A program made the position numbers and the translations under genes. Shown here one piece after another: positions 42,450 to 50,139 of a stretch of DNA of 64,000 nt. This stretch comes from Kitasatospora papulosa. GTDB lineage: Bacteria; Actinomycetota; Actinomycetes; Streptomycetales; Streptomycetaceae. The DNA is taken from positions 124,001 through 188,000 of the forward strand of contig NZ_JNYQ01000007.1 of NCBI RefSeq assembly GCF_000717245.1, read 5' to 3'. Numbering within the stretch: position 1 is the stretch's first letter; every line of letters begins with the position of its first letter. The notes beneath the pieces are model-generated. The model was not told the origin of the DNA. It searched no databases and worked only from the letters and a program-made list of their open reading frames with translations.

Positions 42450-43876
42450 CAGCACCCGGCACCGGCACCTCTCCCACCCCGCTCCTCGTCCTCGACGTCG
42501 TCGGCCTCACCCCGCAGCTTCTCACGCACATGCCGAACCTCCGGGCGATGGCCGGATCGAAGGCGCCCCTGGCCACCGTGCTGCCCGCCGTCACCTGCGC
42601 CGCGCAGTCCACCTTCCTCACCGGCACCACCCCCGCCGAACACGGCATCGTCGCCAACGGCTGGTACTTCCGCGAGCTCGGCGACGTCCTCCTGTGGCGC
42701 CAGCACAACGGGCTCGTCGAGGGGGACAAGCTCTGGGACGCCGCCCGGCGCACCCACCCCGGGTACACCGTCGCCAACATCTGCTGGTGGTACGCGATGG
42801 GCGCCGACACCGACTGGACCGTCACCCCCCGCCCCGTCTACTACGCCGACGGCCGCAAGGAACCCGACTGCTACACCCGGCCCCCGGCCCTGCACGACGA
42901 ACTGACCGAGAAGCTCGGCACCTTCCCCCTCTTCCACTTCTGGGGTCCCGGCGCCGACCTCGTCTCCTCGCAGTGGATCATCGACGCCACCCGGCACGTC
43001 CTCGCCACCCGCACCCCCGACCTGGCCCTCTGCTACCTCCCGCACCTCGACTACGACCTCCAGCGCTACGGCCCCGACGACCCCCGCTCGCACCGGGCCG
43101 CCGCCGAACTAGACCGTGCCGTGGCGCCCCTGCTCGACGACGCGAGGGCCGCCGGCCGCACCGTCGTCGCGCTCTCCGAGTACGGCATCACGCGCGTCGA
43201 CCGGCCCGTCGACATCAACCGCGCCCTGCGCCGCGCCGGCCTGCTGGAGGTCCACACCCAGGACGGCATGGAGTACCTCGACCCGATGGCCTCCCGCGCG
43301 TTCGCGGTCGCCGACCACCAGCTCGCCCACGTCTACGTGCGCCGGCCCGAGGACCTCGAAGCGACCCGCGAGGCCCTCGCGGACCTCCCCGGCATCGCCG
43401 AACTCCTCGACGACGACGGCAAGAAGGCCCACCACCTCGACCATCCCCGCTCCGGCGAACTCGTCGCAGTCGCGGAGAAGGACGCCTGGTTCACGTACTA
43501 CTACTGGCTCGACGACGACCGCGCCCCCGACTTCGCACAGCTCGTCGAGATCCACCGCAAACCCGGATACGACCCCGTCGAGCTCTTCATGGACCCGCAG
43601 GACCCCTACGTCCGGGTCAGGGCGGCCTCCGCGGTGGCCCGCAAGAAGCTCGGGATGCGCTACCGCATGGCGGTCGTCCCCCTGGATCCCTCACCCATCC
43701 GCGGCAGCCACGGCCGCCTTCCCGAGAGCGACGACGAAGGTCCGCTCATCCTCTGCTCCACCCCCCGAGCCTTCGACGGCCGAGTCCAGGCCACCGAAGT
43801 GAAGTCCCTGCTCCTCCGACTCGCCGGACTGCACGGACCATCCGCCACGCCCGCACGCCGAAAGGGAGATTCGTGA
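42446..43876 (+). CDS. Type I phosphodiesterase/nucleotide pyrophosphatase family protein
   Basis: A 476-residue alkaline-phosphatase-superfamily enzyme. The metal Asp is in LLVLDVVGLTPQL, the likely nucleophile in PAVTCAAQSTFLTGTTPAEHGIVANGW, then LCYLPHLDYDLQRYGPDDPRS, VVALSEYGITRVDRP (in place of the usual SDHG, with Glu and Tyr) and FAVADHQLAHVYVR. It should cleave a phosphodiester or phosphoanhydride; in a prenylated-cyclitol pathway it could remove or swap a phosphate. Members of this family are frequent in ebo clusters. GTG 42446 overlaps the EboE stop by 4 bases. Confidence 0.82.
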   Translation: MTAPGTGTSPTPLLVLDVVGLTPQLLTHMPNLRAMAGSKAPLATVLPAVTCAAQSTFLTGTTPAEHGIVANGWYFRELGDVLLWRQHNGLVEGDKLWDAARRTHPGYTVANICWWYAMGADTDWTVTPRPVYYADGRKEPDCYTRPPALHDELTEKLGTFPLFHFWGPGADLVSSQWIIDATRHVLATRTPDLALCYLPHLDYDLQRYGPDDPRSHRAAAELDRAVAPLLDDARAAGRTVVALSEYGITRVDRPVDINRALRRAGLLEVHTQDGMEYLDPMASRAFAVADHQLAHVYVRRPEDLEATREALADLPGIAELLDDDGKKAHHLDHPRSGELVAVAEKDAWFTYYYWLDDDRAPDFAQLVEIHRKPGYDPVELFMDPQDPYVRVRAASAVARKKLGMRYRMAVVPLDPSPIRGSHGRLPESDDEGPLILCSTPRAFDGRVQATEVKSLLLRLAGLHGPSATPARRKGDS

Positions 43877-44955
43877 TCATGAGCCGCACTCCGAAGGACC
43901 CCGAGCTCGCGAGCAGACTCAGCCGCCGCAACGTCCTGGGCGTCGCCGCCGGAGCCACCGCCGCGACCCTCCTCAGCGGCGCGGCCGCCCAGGCGACGAG
44001 CCCGAAGGGCGGCACGTCACCCGGCCACGGCCACGGCCACGGTCACGGCCACGGCAAGGGCCGAGCCGTCCTGCCGCCCGGCCGCCTCGGCATCCAGCTC
44101 TACAGCCTCCGGGACAAGGTCTCCACCCTCGGCTTCGCCCCTGTGTTCGCCGAACTGGAGAAGTACGGCTACGACGAGATCGAGTTCGCCGGGTACACCC
44201 AGGGCTCGGCCGGTGCCATCACCCTGTCCCAGCTCAAGAGGCTGGCCAAGGACCACGGCCTCAACCCCATCGGCAGCCACGTCGGCTACTACGACGACAA
44301 CAACCCGGGCGCCTACACCTTCGCGCAGAACCTCACCAAGGTCCTCGACGAGGCGGAAGCCCTCGGCCTCAAGCACATAGGCACGGCCTCCGGACCCTTC
44401 CGCTACGGCTCCACGGTCGACGGCTGGAAGCGGGCCGCCGAGGACTTCAACACCTACGGCGCGGCCGCCCGCAAGCGCGGCATGAAGTTCTACCAGCACA
44501 ACCACGCCGAGGAGTTCTCCTTCGCGACCGACAAGCCGAAGGTGCGCCTCTACGACGTCCTGCTCGCCGAGACCGATCCCGACCTGGTCTACCTGGAGAT
44601 GGACATCTACTGGGCGTTCTGCGCCCAGTTCCGCTTCGGCAAGCGGGCGGACGGCACCCCGGCGCCCTTCAACCCCATCGACTACGTGCTCAAGCAGCCG
44701 AACCGCTACCCGCTCTTCCACGTCAAGGACGGCACCCGGAACGACGCCGCCCGCGACGGCTACGACATGACGGACGTCGGCGACGGCGACATCGACTACA
44801 AGAACTTCCTGAGCCGGGTCACCGCCCGCACGGACCGTGGCCGCACCTACCACCACTGGCAGACCGAGCACGACAACCCCGTCGAGTCCTTCGCCTTCGC
44901 CCGCAAATCCAGCGAGCACCTGCACTCGCTCCGGGAGAGCCGCTGCGGGGACTGA
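43873..44955 (+). CDS. Tat-exported sugar phosphate isomerase/epimerase
   Basis: About 360 residues. A twin-arginine signal (LSRRNVLGVAAGATAATLLSGAAAQA) is followed by a Gly-His-rich linker of alternating GH dipeptides (about residues 50-64) and then a TIM barrel (LGIQLYSLRDKVSTLGFAPVFAELEKYGYDEIEFAGY, GMKFYQHNHAEEF, LVYLEMDIYWAFCAQ, YPLFHVKDG). It acts outside the membrane, probably with metal loaded before export, which fits the need for Tat. GTG 43873 overlaps the previous stop (GTGA); an ATG at 43879 is an alternative. Last gene of the ebo-like operon. Confidence 0.87.
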   Translation: MIMSRTPKDPELASRLSRRNVLGVAAGATAATLLSGAAAQATSPKGGTSPGHGHGHGHGHGKGRAVLPPGRLGIQLYSLRDKVSTLGFAPVFAELEKYGYDEIEFAGYTQGSAGAITLSQLKRLAKDHGLNPIGSHVGYYDDNNPGAYTFAQNLTKVLDEAEALGLKHIGTASGPFRYGSTVDGWKRAAEDFNTYGAAARKRGMKFYQHNHAEEFSFATDKPKVRLYDVLLAETDPDLVYLEMDIYWAFCAQFRFGKRADGTPAPFNPIDYVLKQPNRYPLFHVKDGTRNDAARDGYDMTDVGDGDIDYKNFLSRVTARTDRGRTYHHWQTEHDNPVESFAFARKSSEHLHSLRESRCGD

Positions 44956-44968
44956 CACCTGACGGCAC

Positions 44969-45011
44969 ACACGCGTGGGGCCCGGTTCCAGGAACCGGGC
45001 CCCACGCGTGT
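44969..45011 (+). terminator. Strong terminator of the ebo-like operon
   Basis: A perfect 21-bp inverted repeat (44969-44989 with 44991-45011) with a 1-base centre, 13 bases after the last stop. Confidence 0.92.
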
Positions 45012-45266
45012 ACCGCGGTCGTACGGTCAGTCGGTCTCCCGGACGACCGGTGCCGGCCCGGACCGGAGTTCTCCAACGGAGCCCTGGTCGCGACCCTGTC
45101 CACCGACGACACGGAGACGTACGAGCGGCTGGCCCCGCAGATCCGCGCCTTCAAGACCGGTCACGGCAAGCCGCGTTCACGGGGGGACCGGGAGGAGCTC
45201 TTCGGCGGCTTCGGCGCGTCGTGGCGCGGCGCGTTCGTCGGCGGCGAACTGCTCGTACGGCCGTGA
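45012..45266 (+). pseudogene. Gene remnant, C-terminal fragment without a start
   Basis: One frame stays open from about 45012 to the TGA at 45264-45266 and has strongly GC-biased third positions. It reads LPDDRCRPGPEFSNGALVATL, then STDDTETYERLAPQIRAFKTG and GFGASWRGAFVGGELLVRP. There is no ATG or GTG start with a ribosome site, because the frame begins directly behind the terminator hairpin. It looks like the 3' end of a gene whose 5' part was lost. The family is not recognised. No other gene is seen from here to 45346. Confidence 0.5.
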
Positions 45267-45346
45267 CGGACGGTCCCGAGGGGGAGCGGCTGCCGGGGAA
45301 CTTCCCGGACCACCACCTCATGCCGTAGACACCGCGCCAGGGCCGG

Positions 45347-46684
45347 TCAGCCGATCCCCTGCCGGTCCGGACGCAGCGCGAACGCCCGCCCGGACGCCCC
45401 GGGCACCGTGCGCTCCACCGCTTCCACCAGGAGCGCGCGGTGCCTGAGCAGCGGCTTCTGCCGCTCCTCGGAGGCGAGCAGCAGCAGATCGTCGAGCCCG
45501 GCCATCAGCCGGCGCGTCACCTGAGGAGTGTCCGCCGCACACCACCGGATCTCCTCGAACGCCAGGTCCACGAGATCGGACCACCCCGGCACCTGCTGGA
45601 CGAGCCGTACGTCGCCCCGGCGGTCCCGGTGGTGCAACGTACCCAGCGGCAGCGTGACCGCGACCGACAGGAACTGCACGATCCGGTCCAGACACTGCAC
45701 CGCGGTGGTCGGATCGTGGACGGACGGCGACAGGGCGCGCAGCGCGATGTCGGCCAACTGCCGCAGGCCGAAGGCCGGATCCTGGTGGAGGGTCCGCTCG
45801 ACCCCGACCGACACCGTGCCCCGCAGGGCGCGCGAGGGAGGGGCGGTCCCGCCGTGGACGGTGAGCAACGGTGTGCCCGGCACCACGAAGTCACCGGCCC
45901 GGGGCCCCAGTCGCAGCACGACCCCGTGCCGTCGCGCGTTACGCACCAGCCGGGCCACCGCCACGTCCCGCACCACCCCCGCCCGGCCGTGGTGCACCAG
46001 CCGCGCCGTGCACGGCCCCCGCGGTGGTTCCGCCGCCGTTCCTCCCGGCTGCCGCGCCAGGGCACGGAGCGACTCACGGGTGATGTGGTCGAGGACGGGC
46101 CCGACCTGCATCAGCCGCAGCGTGGACGACACATAGGCGACGAACAGCAGCAGACTCAGTCCGACCAGGCCCAGGGTCAGCAGGCTCTGCAGCAGCGGCA
46201 CCGACGTCACCCGCCGGGGATCGGGCTCCGCTCCGCCCTCGTACGACGTGAGGACCAGCAGCGAGAAGGCGAAGGTCGCCAGGAACACGGTCAGCGTGAG
46301 CTTGCTGATCCTGCTGCGTACGAAGATACGGACGACCCGCGGGGTCAGCTGCCCGCTCGCCATCTGCACGGCGACCAGCGAGATGCTGAAGACGACACCG
46401 ATGAAGGTCATCATCGCCGCACTGACCGTCGTGACGATCGTCCTGGCGTCCACGGCGAAGGCCAGGAGGTCTCCGAGCTCCTGGTACGCCCCCTCCTCCT
46501 TCAGGTGCGCGACGATCCTGGTGTCCAGTGCGGAGAGGGCCCACCACAGCGCGAAGGCGCACACCAGCCCCGCCGTCGGCGCGAACCAGAAGGTGTCACG
46601 CAGCCGTTCGCGCAGGGAGGTCAGCGCGGGGGGCGGCCGGTGGGCGTGCACGCTCCCGCCGCTCGGGATGCTTTTGCCACTCAT
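45347..46684 (-). CDS. DUF2254 membrane protein
   Basis: A 445-residue protein with four hydrophobic helices in the first half (FAPTAGLVCAFALWWALSALD, SAAMMTFIGVVFSISLVAVQMASGQLTPRVVRIFVRSR, LTVFLATFAFSLLVLTSY, LLQSLLTLGLVGLSLLLFVAYVS) and a soluble C-terminal half with VHDPTTAVQCLDRI and FEEIRWCAADTPQVTRRLMAGLDDL. These are standard DUF2254 features. The family has no established function. The gene is alone and is divergent from the tRNA gene. Confidence 0.88.
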   Translation of the reverse strand: MSGKSIPSGGSVHAHRPPPALTSLRERLRDTFWFAPTAGLVCAFALWWALSALDTRIVAHLKEEGAYQELGDLLAFAVDARTIVTTVSAAMMTFIGVVFSISLVAVQMASGQLTPRVVRIFVRSRISKLTLTVFLATFAFSLLVLTSYEGGAEPDPRRVTSVPLLQSLLTLGLVGLSLLLFVAYVSSTLRLMQVGPVLDHITRESLRALARQPGGTAAEPPRGPCTARLVHHGRAGVVRDVAVARLVRNARRHGVVLRLGPRAGDFVVPGTPLLTVHGGTAPPSRALRGTVSVGVERTLHQDPAFGLRQLADIALRALSPSVHDPTTAVQCLDRIVQFLSVAVTLPLGTLHHRDRRGDVRLVQQVPGWSDLVDLAFEEIRWCAADTPQVTRRLMAGLDDLLLLASEERQKPLLRHRALLVEAVERTVPGASGRAFALRPDRQGIG

Positions 46685-46873
46685 GCCCGCGAAGGTAGCC
46701 CGAAGCGACGGTGCGTAGGCGACGCGCCACGGTGCGTGCGCGACCCGGCGTCAGGGGCGTCCGGCGGGGCCCGCACCGCACTGACCACCTAAAACGCAGG
46801 TGAGAGGCACCCCGAACCCCTGGTATTGTTCTCTTTGTCGAAACGGGGAGTACCCCGGGACGACAGACACCTT

Positions 46874-46961
46874 GTCCGGGTGGCGGAATGGCAGACGCGC
46901 TAGCTTGAGGTGCTAGTGCCCTTTATCGGGCGTGGGGGTTCAAGTCCCCCCTCGGACACCA
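46874..46961 (+). tRNA. tRNA-Leu (anticodon GAG)
   Basis: An 88-nt class II tRNA. The acceptor stem GTCCGGG pairs with CTCGGAC (46951-46957, one G-T pair); the anticodon loop CTTGAGG carries GAG, reading CUC/CUU leucine codons; a long variable arm (TGCCCTTTATCGGGCG) and the T loop GGTTCAAGTCC follow. The discriminator A and CCA (46959-46961) are encoded. Confidence 0.97.
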
Positions 46962-46967
46962 CACACC

Positions 46968-47000
46968 ACGAAGAACCCCAGCTCAGCTGGGGTTCTTCGT
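46968..47000 (+). terminator. Terminator of tRNA-Leu
   Basis: A perfect 16-bp stem (46968-46983 with 46985-47000) followed by GTTTTCC, directly after the tRNA. Confidence 0.93.
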
Positions 47001-47078
47001 GTTTTCCGAGGTGCCGACGAGGGCCGGAGTGGGCCTGGCGCCCTCGCCCGGCCCACCCGGCTCCTCACCCGGCGTCGG

Positions 47079-48839
47079 TCACGACGTGGGTGTCGTGCAC
47101 TTCGTCGTCGTGCCGTCGGACAGGCACGCCCGCACCCAGCGGCCGTCGGTCGCCTTCAGCTTGCCGGCGTCGGCGACCTTCGCGTACGCGCCGCCGGGCT
47201 GCTTGTCCTCCAGCCACACGGTGACGCCCGCCGAGGCCGAGTGCGCCCAGGCGTAGTGGTCGGTCACCGACCAGTCGGGCCGGCCGCCCGACAGCGTGAC
47301 CCGGGCGCCGTTCGGCAGGGTCGCCGTCGCCCACTCCGTCGCCTTCGACGCCCACGTGGTGACCGAGTCCGCGGCCAACCCCTCGCAGGCCTGGCCCGGT
47401 GCGCACGGGCCGACCGGGCCCTGGACGGACGTCTGGTACATGTTGTCGTCCTGGTGGGTGGCGAACGCCCAGTTCTTGCCGTCCACCACGAGTCCGGCGA
47501 TCTCGTCTCCGGACATCGGGTCCAGCGCGATCATCTTCGTCGTGCCGGAGGCGGTCAGCCGGCCGCCGGGCAGCGGCTCGGGGCGTGAGTTCCGGGAGTC
47601 CGGGCCCCCGGAGGCGTGCTTCATGAGCGTGGCCGAGACGTCGTTGCGACCCGGCGGGAGTTCGGCCTCGCCCCAGTAGTAGAAGTGGTACGGGTCCCAG
47701 GACGGTCGGCCCTGGTAGATCTTGAGCCGGCCTCCCAGGTAGATGTTGGCGTCCTCGATCACGTCACCGTCGTACGCCGGCATCCACTCCGTGACGCTCG
47801 CCGGGTCGATCCCCGTGCACGGCAGGACGGCGCACGGAGCCTCTGCCGGAGGCGTGGCCATGACGTCCTCGTCCTTGGTGCACTCGGTGCCCGTCGAGTC
47901 GCTGACGCAGGCCCGCAGTTCCGGCAGCCAGGAGAAGGCCCGGGTCGATCCGGTCGTCGTACGGGAGGCGCCGGGGCGGGTGAACTCGGAGTACACCTGG
48001 CCCCAACGGCCCTGGCCCTGCCACGCCTCCAGCCAGAAGCGGCCGCCCGCGGGGAGCTCGCCCTCGGCCCAGCCCAGGTAGCTGCCCTGCTTCAGGCGTC
48101 CGGCCACCTGCTGCACGGAAGCGCCGGACGGCAGCTCGGCCCGGTCGTAGTCGGCGCGCTCGACGTACGACCAGTCGGACTGCGGCACCGCCTTCGGATC
48201 GGCCACCTCGGCGCACCAGCCCGCGCACGGCCCGAGGGGGACGACCTCCGCGGCGTACTGGTTCAGGCAGCCGCGCTGGGTGCCGTCGGTGACGCAGGCG
48301 CTGTTGGCGTACGTACCGCGGGGCACCGAGGTCGAGTACACGAACATGCCCGTGGTGCCCGTGGTGCCCCGGTACGAACGCGGGTGGTCCACGGCCGTGA
48401 TGATGTTGATGCCGTCGCCCCAGTTGTCCTCGGCGCGCAGCCACAGCCGGCCGTCGGTCACCCCGGTTCCGAAGCGCACCTCGGCCCAGGTGTAGGTGCG
48501 GCCGGCGGCGGCGTCCCAGGCCGGCTTGCCGGTGTACAGGACGACCCGGGTCCCCGAGGCGAGCGTCGTCTCCTTCAGGACCTTCGGCGCCCCGCCGGAC
48601 TGCCACGCGGTCACCTGACCCGGGTCCGATCCCTCGCAGGGGAGTTGAGGACAGGGTGCCGCCTGCGCGGCGGCGGGTGCCGCCTGCGCCGTGGGTGCCG
48701 TCAGCAGTGCGGCGCCCACCGCGGCCGCGGTCAGCACCGCGAACCTCGACCACCACCGCCGCGGCGAAGTGGCCTGCTTCCGAACGCCGTTCCCCGGTCT
48801 GTGGCCGTCAGCCGTGCGTTCAGCTGCCCCGCTGTCCAT
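47079..48839 (-). CDS. Secreted protein with four tandem Cys-containing modules
   Basis: About 586 residues. A basic N-terminus and hydrophobic segment (FAVLTAAAVGAALLTAPTAQAAPA) form a signal peptide. The mature part is four modules of roughly 110-140 residues, each opening with a Pro-Cys...Cys pair (PCPQLPC, PCAGWCA, PCAVLPC, PCAPGQAC), then a V-T-x-W strand, a G-x-R-V-x-L-Y-x-G-x-P-x-W block, a YxWAE/YYWGEAELPPG block and, in most, ACVSDGTxTxCT at the end. The Cys pairs suggest disulfide-stabilised beta modules. ATG 48839 has GGAGG upstream. No known domain is recognised; a wall-associated or binding role is a guess. Confidence 0.75.
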   Translation of the reverse strand: MDSGAAERTADGHRPGNGVRKQATSPRRWWSRFAVLTAAAVGAALLTAPTAQAAPAAAQAAPCPQLPCEGSDPGQVTAWQSGGAPKVLKETTLASGTRVVLYTGKPAWDAAAGRTYTWAEVRFGTGVTDGRLWLRAEDNWGDGINIITAVDHPRSYRGTTGTTGMFVYSTSVPRGTYANSACVTDGTQRGCLNQYAAEVVPLGPCAGWCAEVADPKAVPQSDWSYVERADYDRAELPSGASVQQVAGRLKQGSYLGWAEGELPAGGRFWLEAWQGQGRWGQVYSEFTRPGASRTTTGSTRAFSWLPELRACVSDSTGTECTKDEDVMATPPAEAPCAVLPCTGIDPASVTEWMPAYDGDVIEDANIYLGGRLKIYQGRPSWDPYHFYYWGEAELPPGRNDVSATLMKHASGGPDSRNSRPEPLPGGRLTASGTTKMIALDPMSGDEIAGLVVDGKNWAFATHQDDNMYQTSVQGPVGPCAPGQACEGLAADSVTTWASKATEWATATLPNGARVTLSGGRPDWSVTDHYAWAHSASAGVTVWLEDKQPGGAYAKVADAGKLKATDGRWVRACLSDGTTTKCTTPTS

Positions 48840-49031
48840 CGCACCTCCAGTGCGTCGTGTCCCTGCCGTCATGGGCACGTGAGCCCGGGGCGATGGAACT
48901 GGCGGACACTCTCCGAATCGTCTCGGCGATGTCTCGGGGCGCGCATTACGGCCACGCCGGGTGAGGGGTGCGGGGGGAGTGGTGCATCACAATCCGGCCT
49001 CGGGCGTCCCCCGGGGGGTTGATTTCCGCCA

Positions 49032-49067
49032 TGTAATCGATTCCAATCATCCGTGTAATCGATTCCA
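49032..49067. promoter_or_regulatory. Paired LacI operators of the ribose operon
   Basis: TGTAATCGATTCCA occurs twice, at 49032-49045 and 49054-49067. Each is a near-palindrome around ATCGAT, and the two are 22 bases apart (about two helical turns). They lie 56 bases before the LacI start, so autoregulation is likely. Confidence 0.85.
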
Positions 49068-49122
49068 CGGCTCGTTCCGCTGGTTTCGAGGCTCACGGAA
49101 ACCACAAGGAGGTGGTCCGGAA

Positions 49123-50139
49123 ATGGCGAGCATCAAGGATGTCGCGGCCCAGGCAGGAGTCTCTGTCGCCACGGTCTCCCGTGTCCTCAACAGCCATCCC
49201 TCCGTCAGCCCGGACGCACGCGCCCGCGTCCTCGCCGCCGTCGACGCCCTCGGCTACCGGCCCAACGCCGTGGCCCGCTCGCTGCGCACCGACCAGACCC
49301 GCACGCTCGGCCTCGTCATCAGTGACGTACTGAATCCGTACTTCACCGCGCTCGCCCGCTCCGTCGAGGAGGAGGCACGCGCGCTCGGCTACAGCGTGAT
49401 CATCGGTAACGCCGACGAACGGCCCGAACAGCAGGACCACCACGTACGCACGCTCCTGGACCGCAGGATCGACGGACTCCTGGTGTCGCCCGCCGACGGC
49501 GAGTCACCGCTGCTGCTGGACGTCGCGCGCACCGGAACCCCGATGGTCTTCGTCGACCGCTGGATCCCCGGAGTGGACATCCCCGTCGTGCGCGCGGACG
49601 GCCACCGGGCCATCCAGGACCTCGTCGCCCATCTGCACGCCCTCGGTCACCGCAGGCTCGCCATCATCGCGGGCCCGGCGGCCACCACCACGGGCAACGA
49701 ACGCGTCGAGGCGTTCGGGGAAGCCATGCGGGCCCACGGGCTCGCGCTCCCCGACGCCTACATCGGCCAGGGCGACTTCCAGGCGGACAGCGGACGGCGT
49801 GCCACCGAGCACTTCCTGTCGCTCCCCGAGCCGCCCGAGATCGTGTTCGCCGCCGACAACCTCATGGCGCTCGGCGCCCTCGACGCCATCCGCGCACGCG
49901 GTCTGCGTGTTCCCGAGGACATCGGGATCGCGGCCTTCGACGACATCCCGTGGTTCGTCCACACCGGCCCGCCCATCACCGCGATCGCGCAGCCCACGGG
50001 CGACCTCGGCCGTGCCGCGGTGCGCGCCCTCGTCGACATCGTCGAGGGCCGGCCCCCTCAGTCCGTCACCCTGCCCGCCACCCTCGTCGTACGCAGCTCC
50101 TGCGGCGAGCGCACCTCCACCCCCGGGAGCAACGAGTGA
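49123..50139 (+). CDS. rbsR: LacI-family repressor of the ribose operon
   Basis: A 338-residue LacI/PurR-like regulator. The helix-turn-helix is MASIKDVAAQAGVSVATVSRVLNSHPSVSPDARARVL and the hinge and sugar domain follow (LGLVISDVLNPYFTALARSVEEEA, DGLLVSPADG, DIGIAAFDDIPW). AAGGAGGTG precedes the ATG. It is the first gene of the operon with RbsA, the RbsCB fusion, RbsK and RbsD, which points to ribose as effector. The paired operators upstream are its likely targets. It overlaps the ATPase gene by 4 bases. Confidence 0.92.
   Translation: MASIKDVAAQAGVSVATVSRVLNSHPSVSPDARARVLAAVDALGYRPNAVARSLRTDQTRTLGLVISDVLNPYFTALARSVEEEARALGYSVIIGNADERPEQQDHHVRTLLDRRIDGLLVSPADGESPLLLDVARTGTPMVFVDRWIPGVDIPVVRADGHRAIQDLVAHLHALGHRRLAIIAGPAATTTGNERVEAFGEAMRAHGLALPDAYIGQGDFQADSGRRATEHFLSLPEPPEIVFAADNLMALGALDAIRARGLRVPEDIGIAAFDDIPWFVHTGPPITAIAQPTGDLGRAAVRALVDIVEGRPPQSVTLPATLVVRSSCGERTSTPGSNE

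Noticed and set aside
44969..45011. Perfect 21-bp inverted repeat considered as an operator or mobile-element end
   Set aside because: Its position just after the operon stop, and the near-zero loop, fit a terminator; no transposase or target duplication is present.
46874..47000. tRNA-Leu considered as an integration site for a mobile element
   Set aside because: No integrase, no duplicated tRNA end and no island genes on either side were seen in the window.
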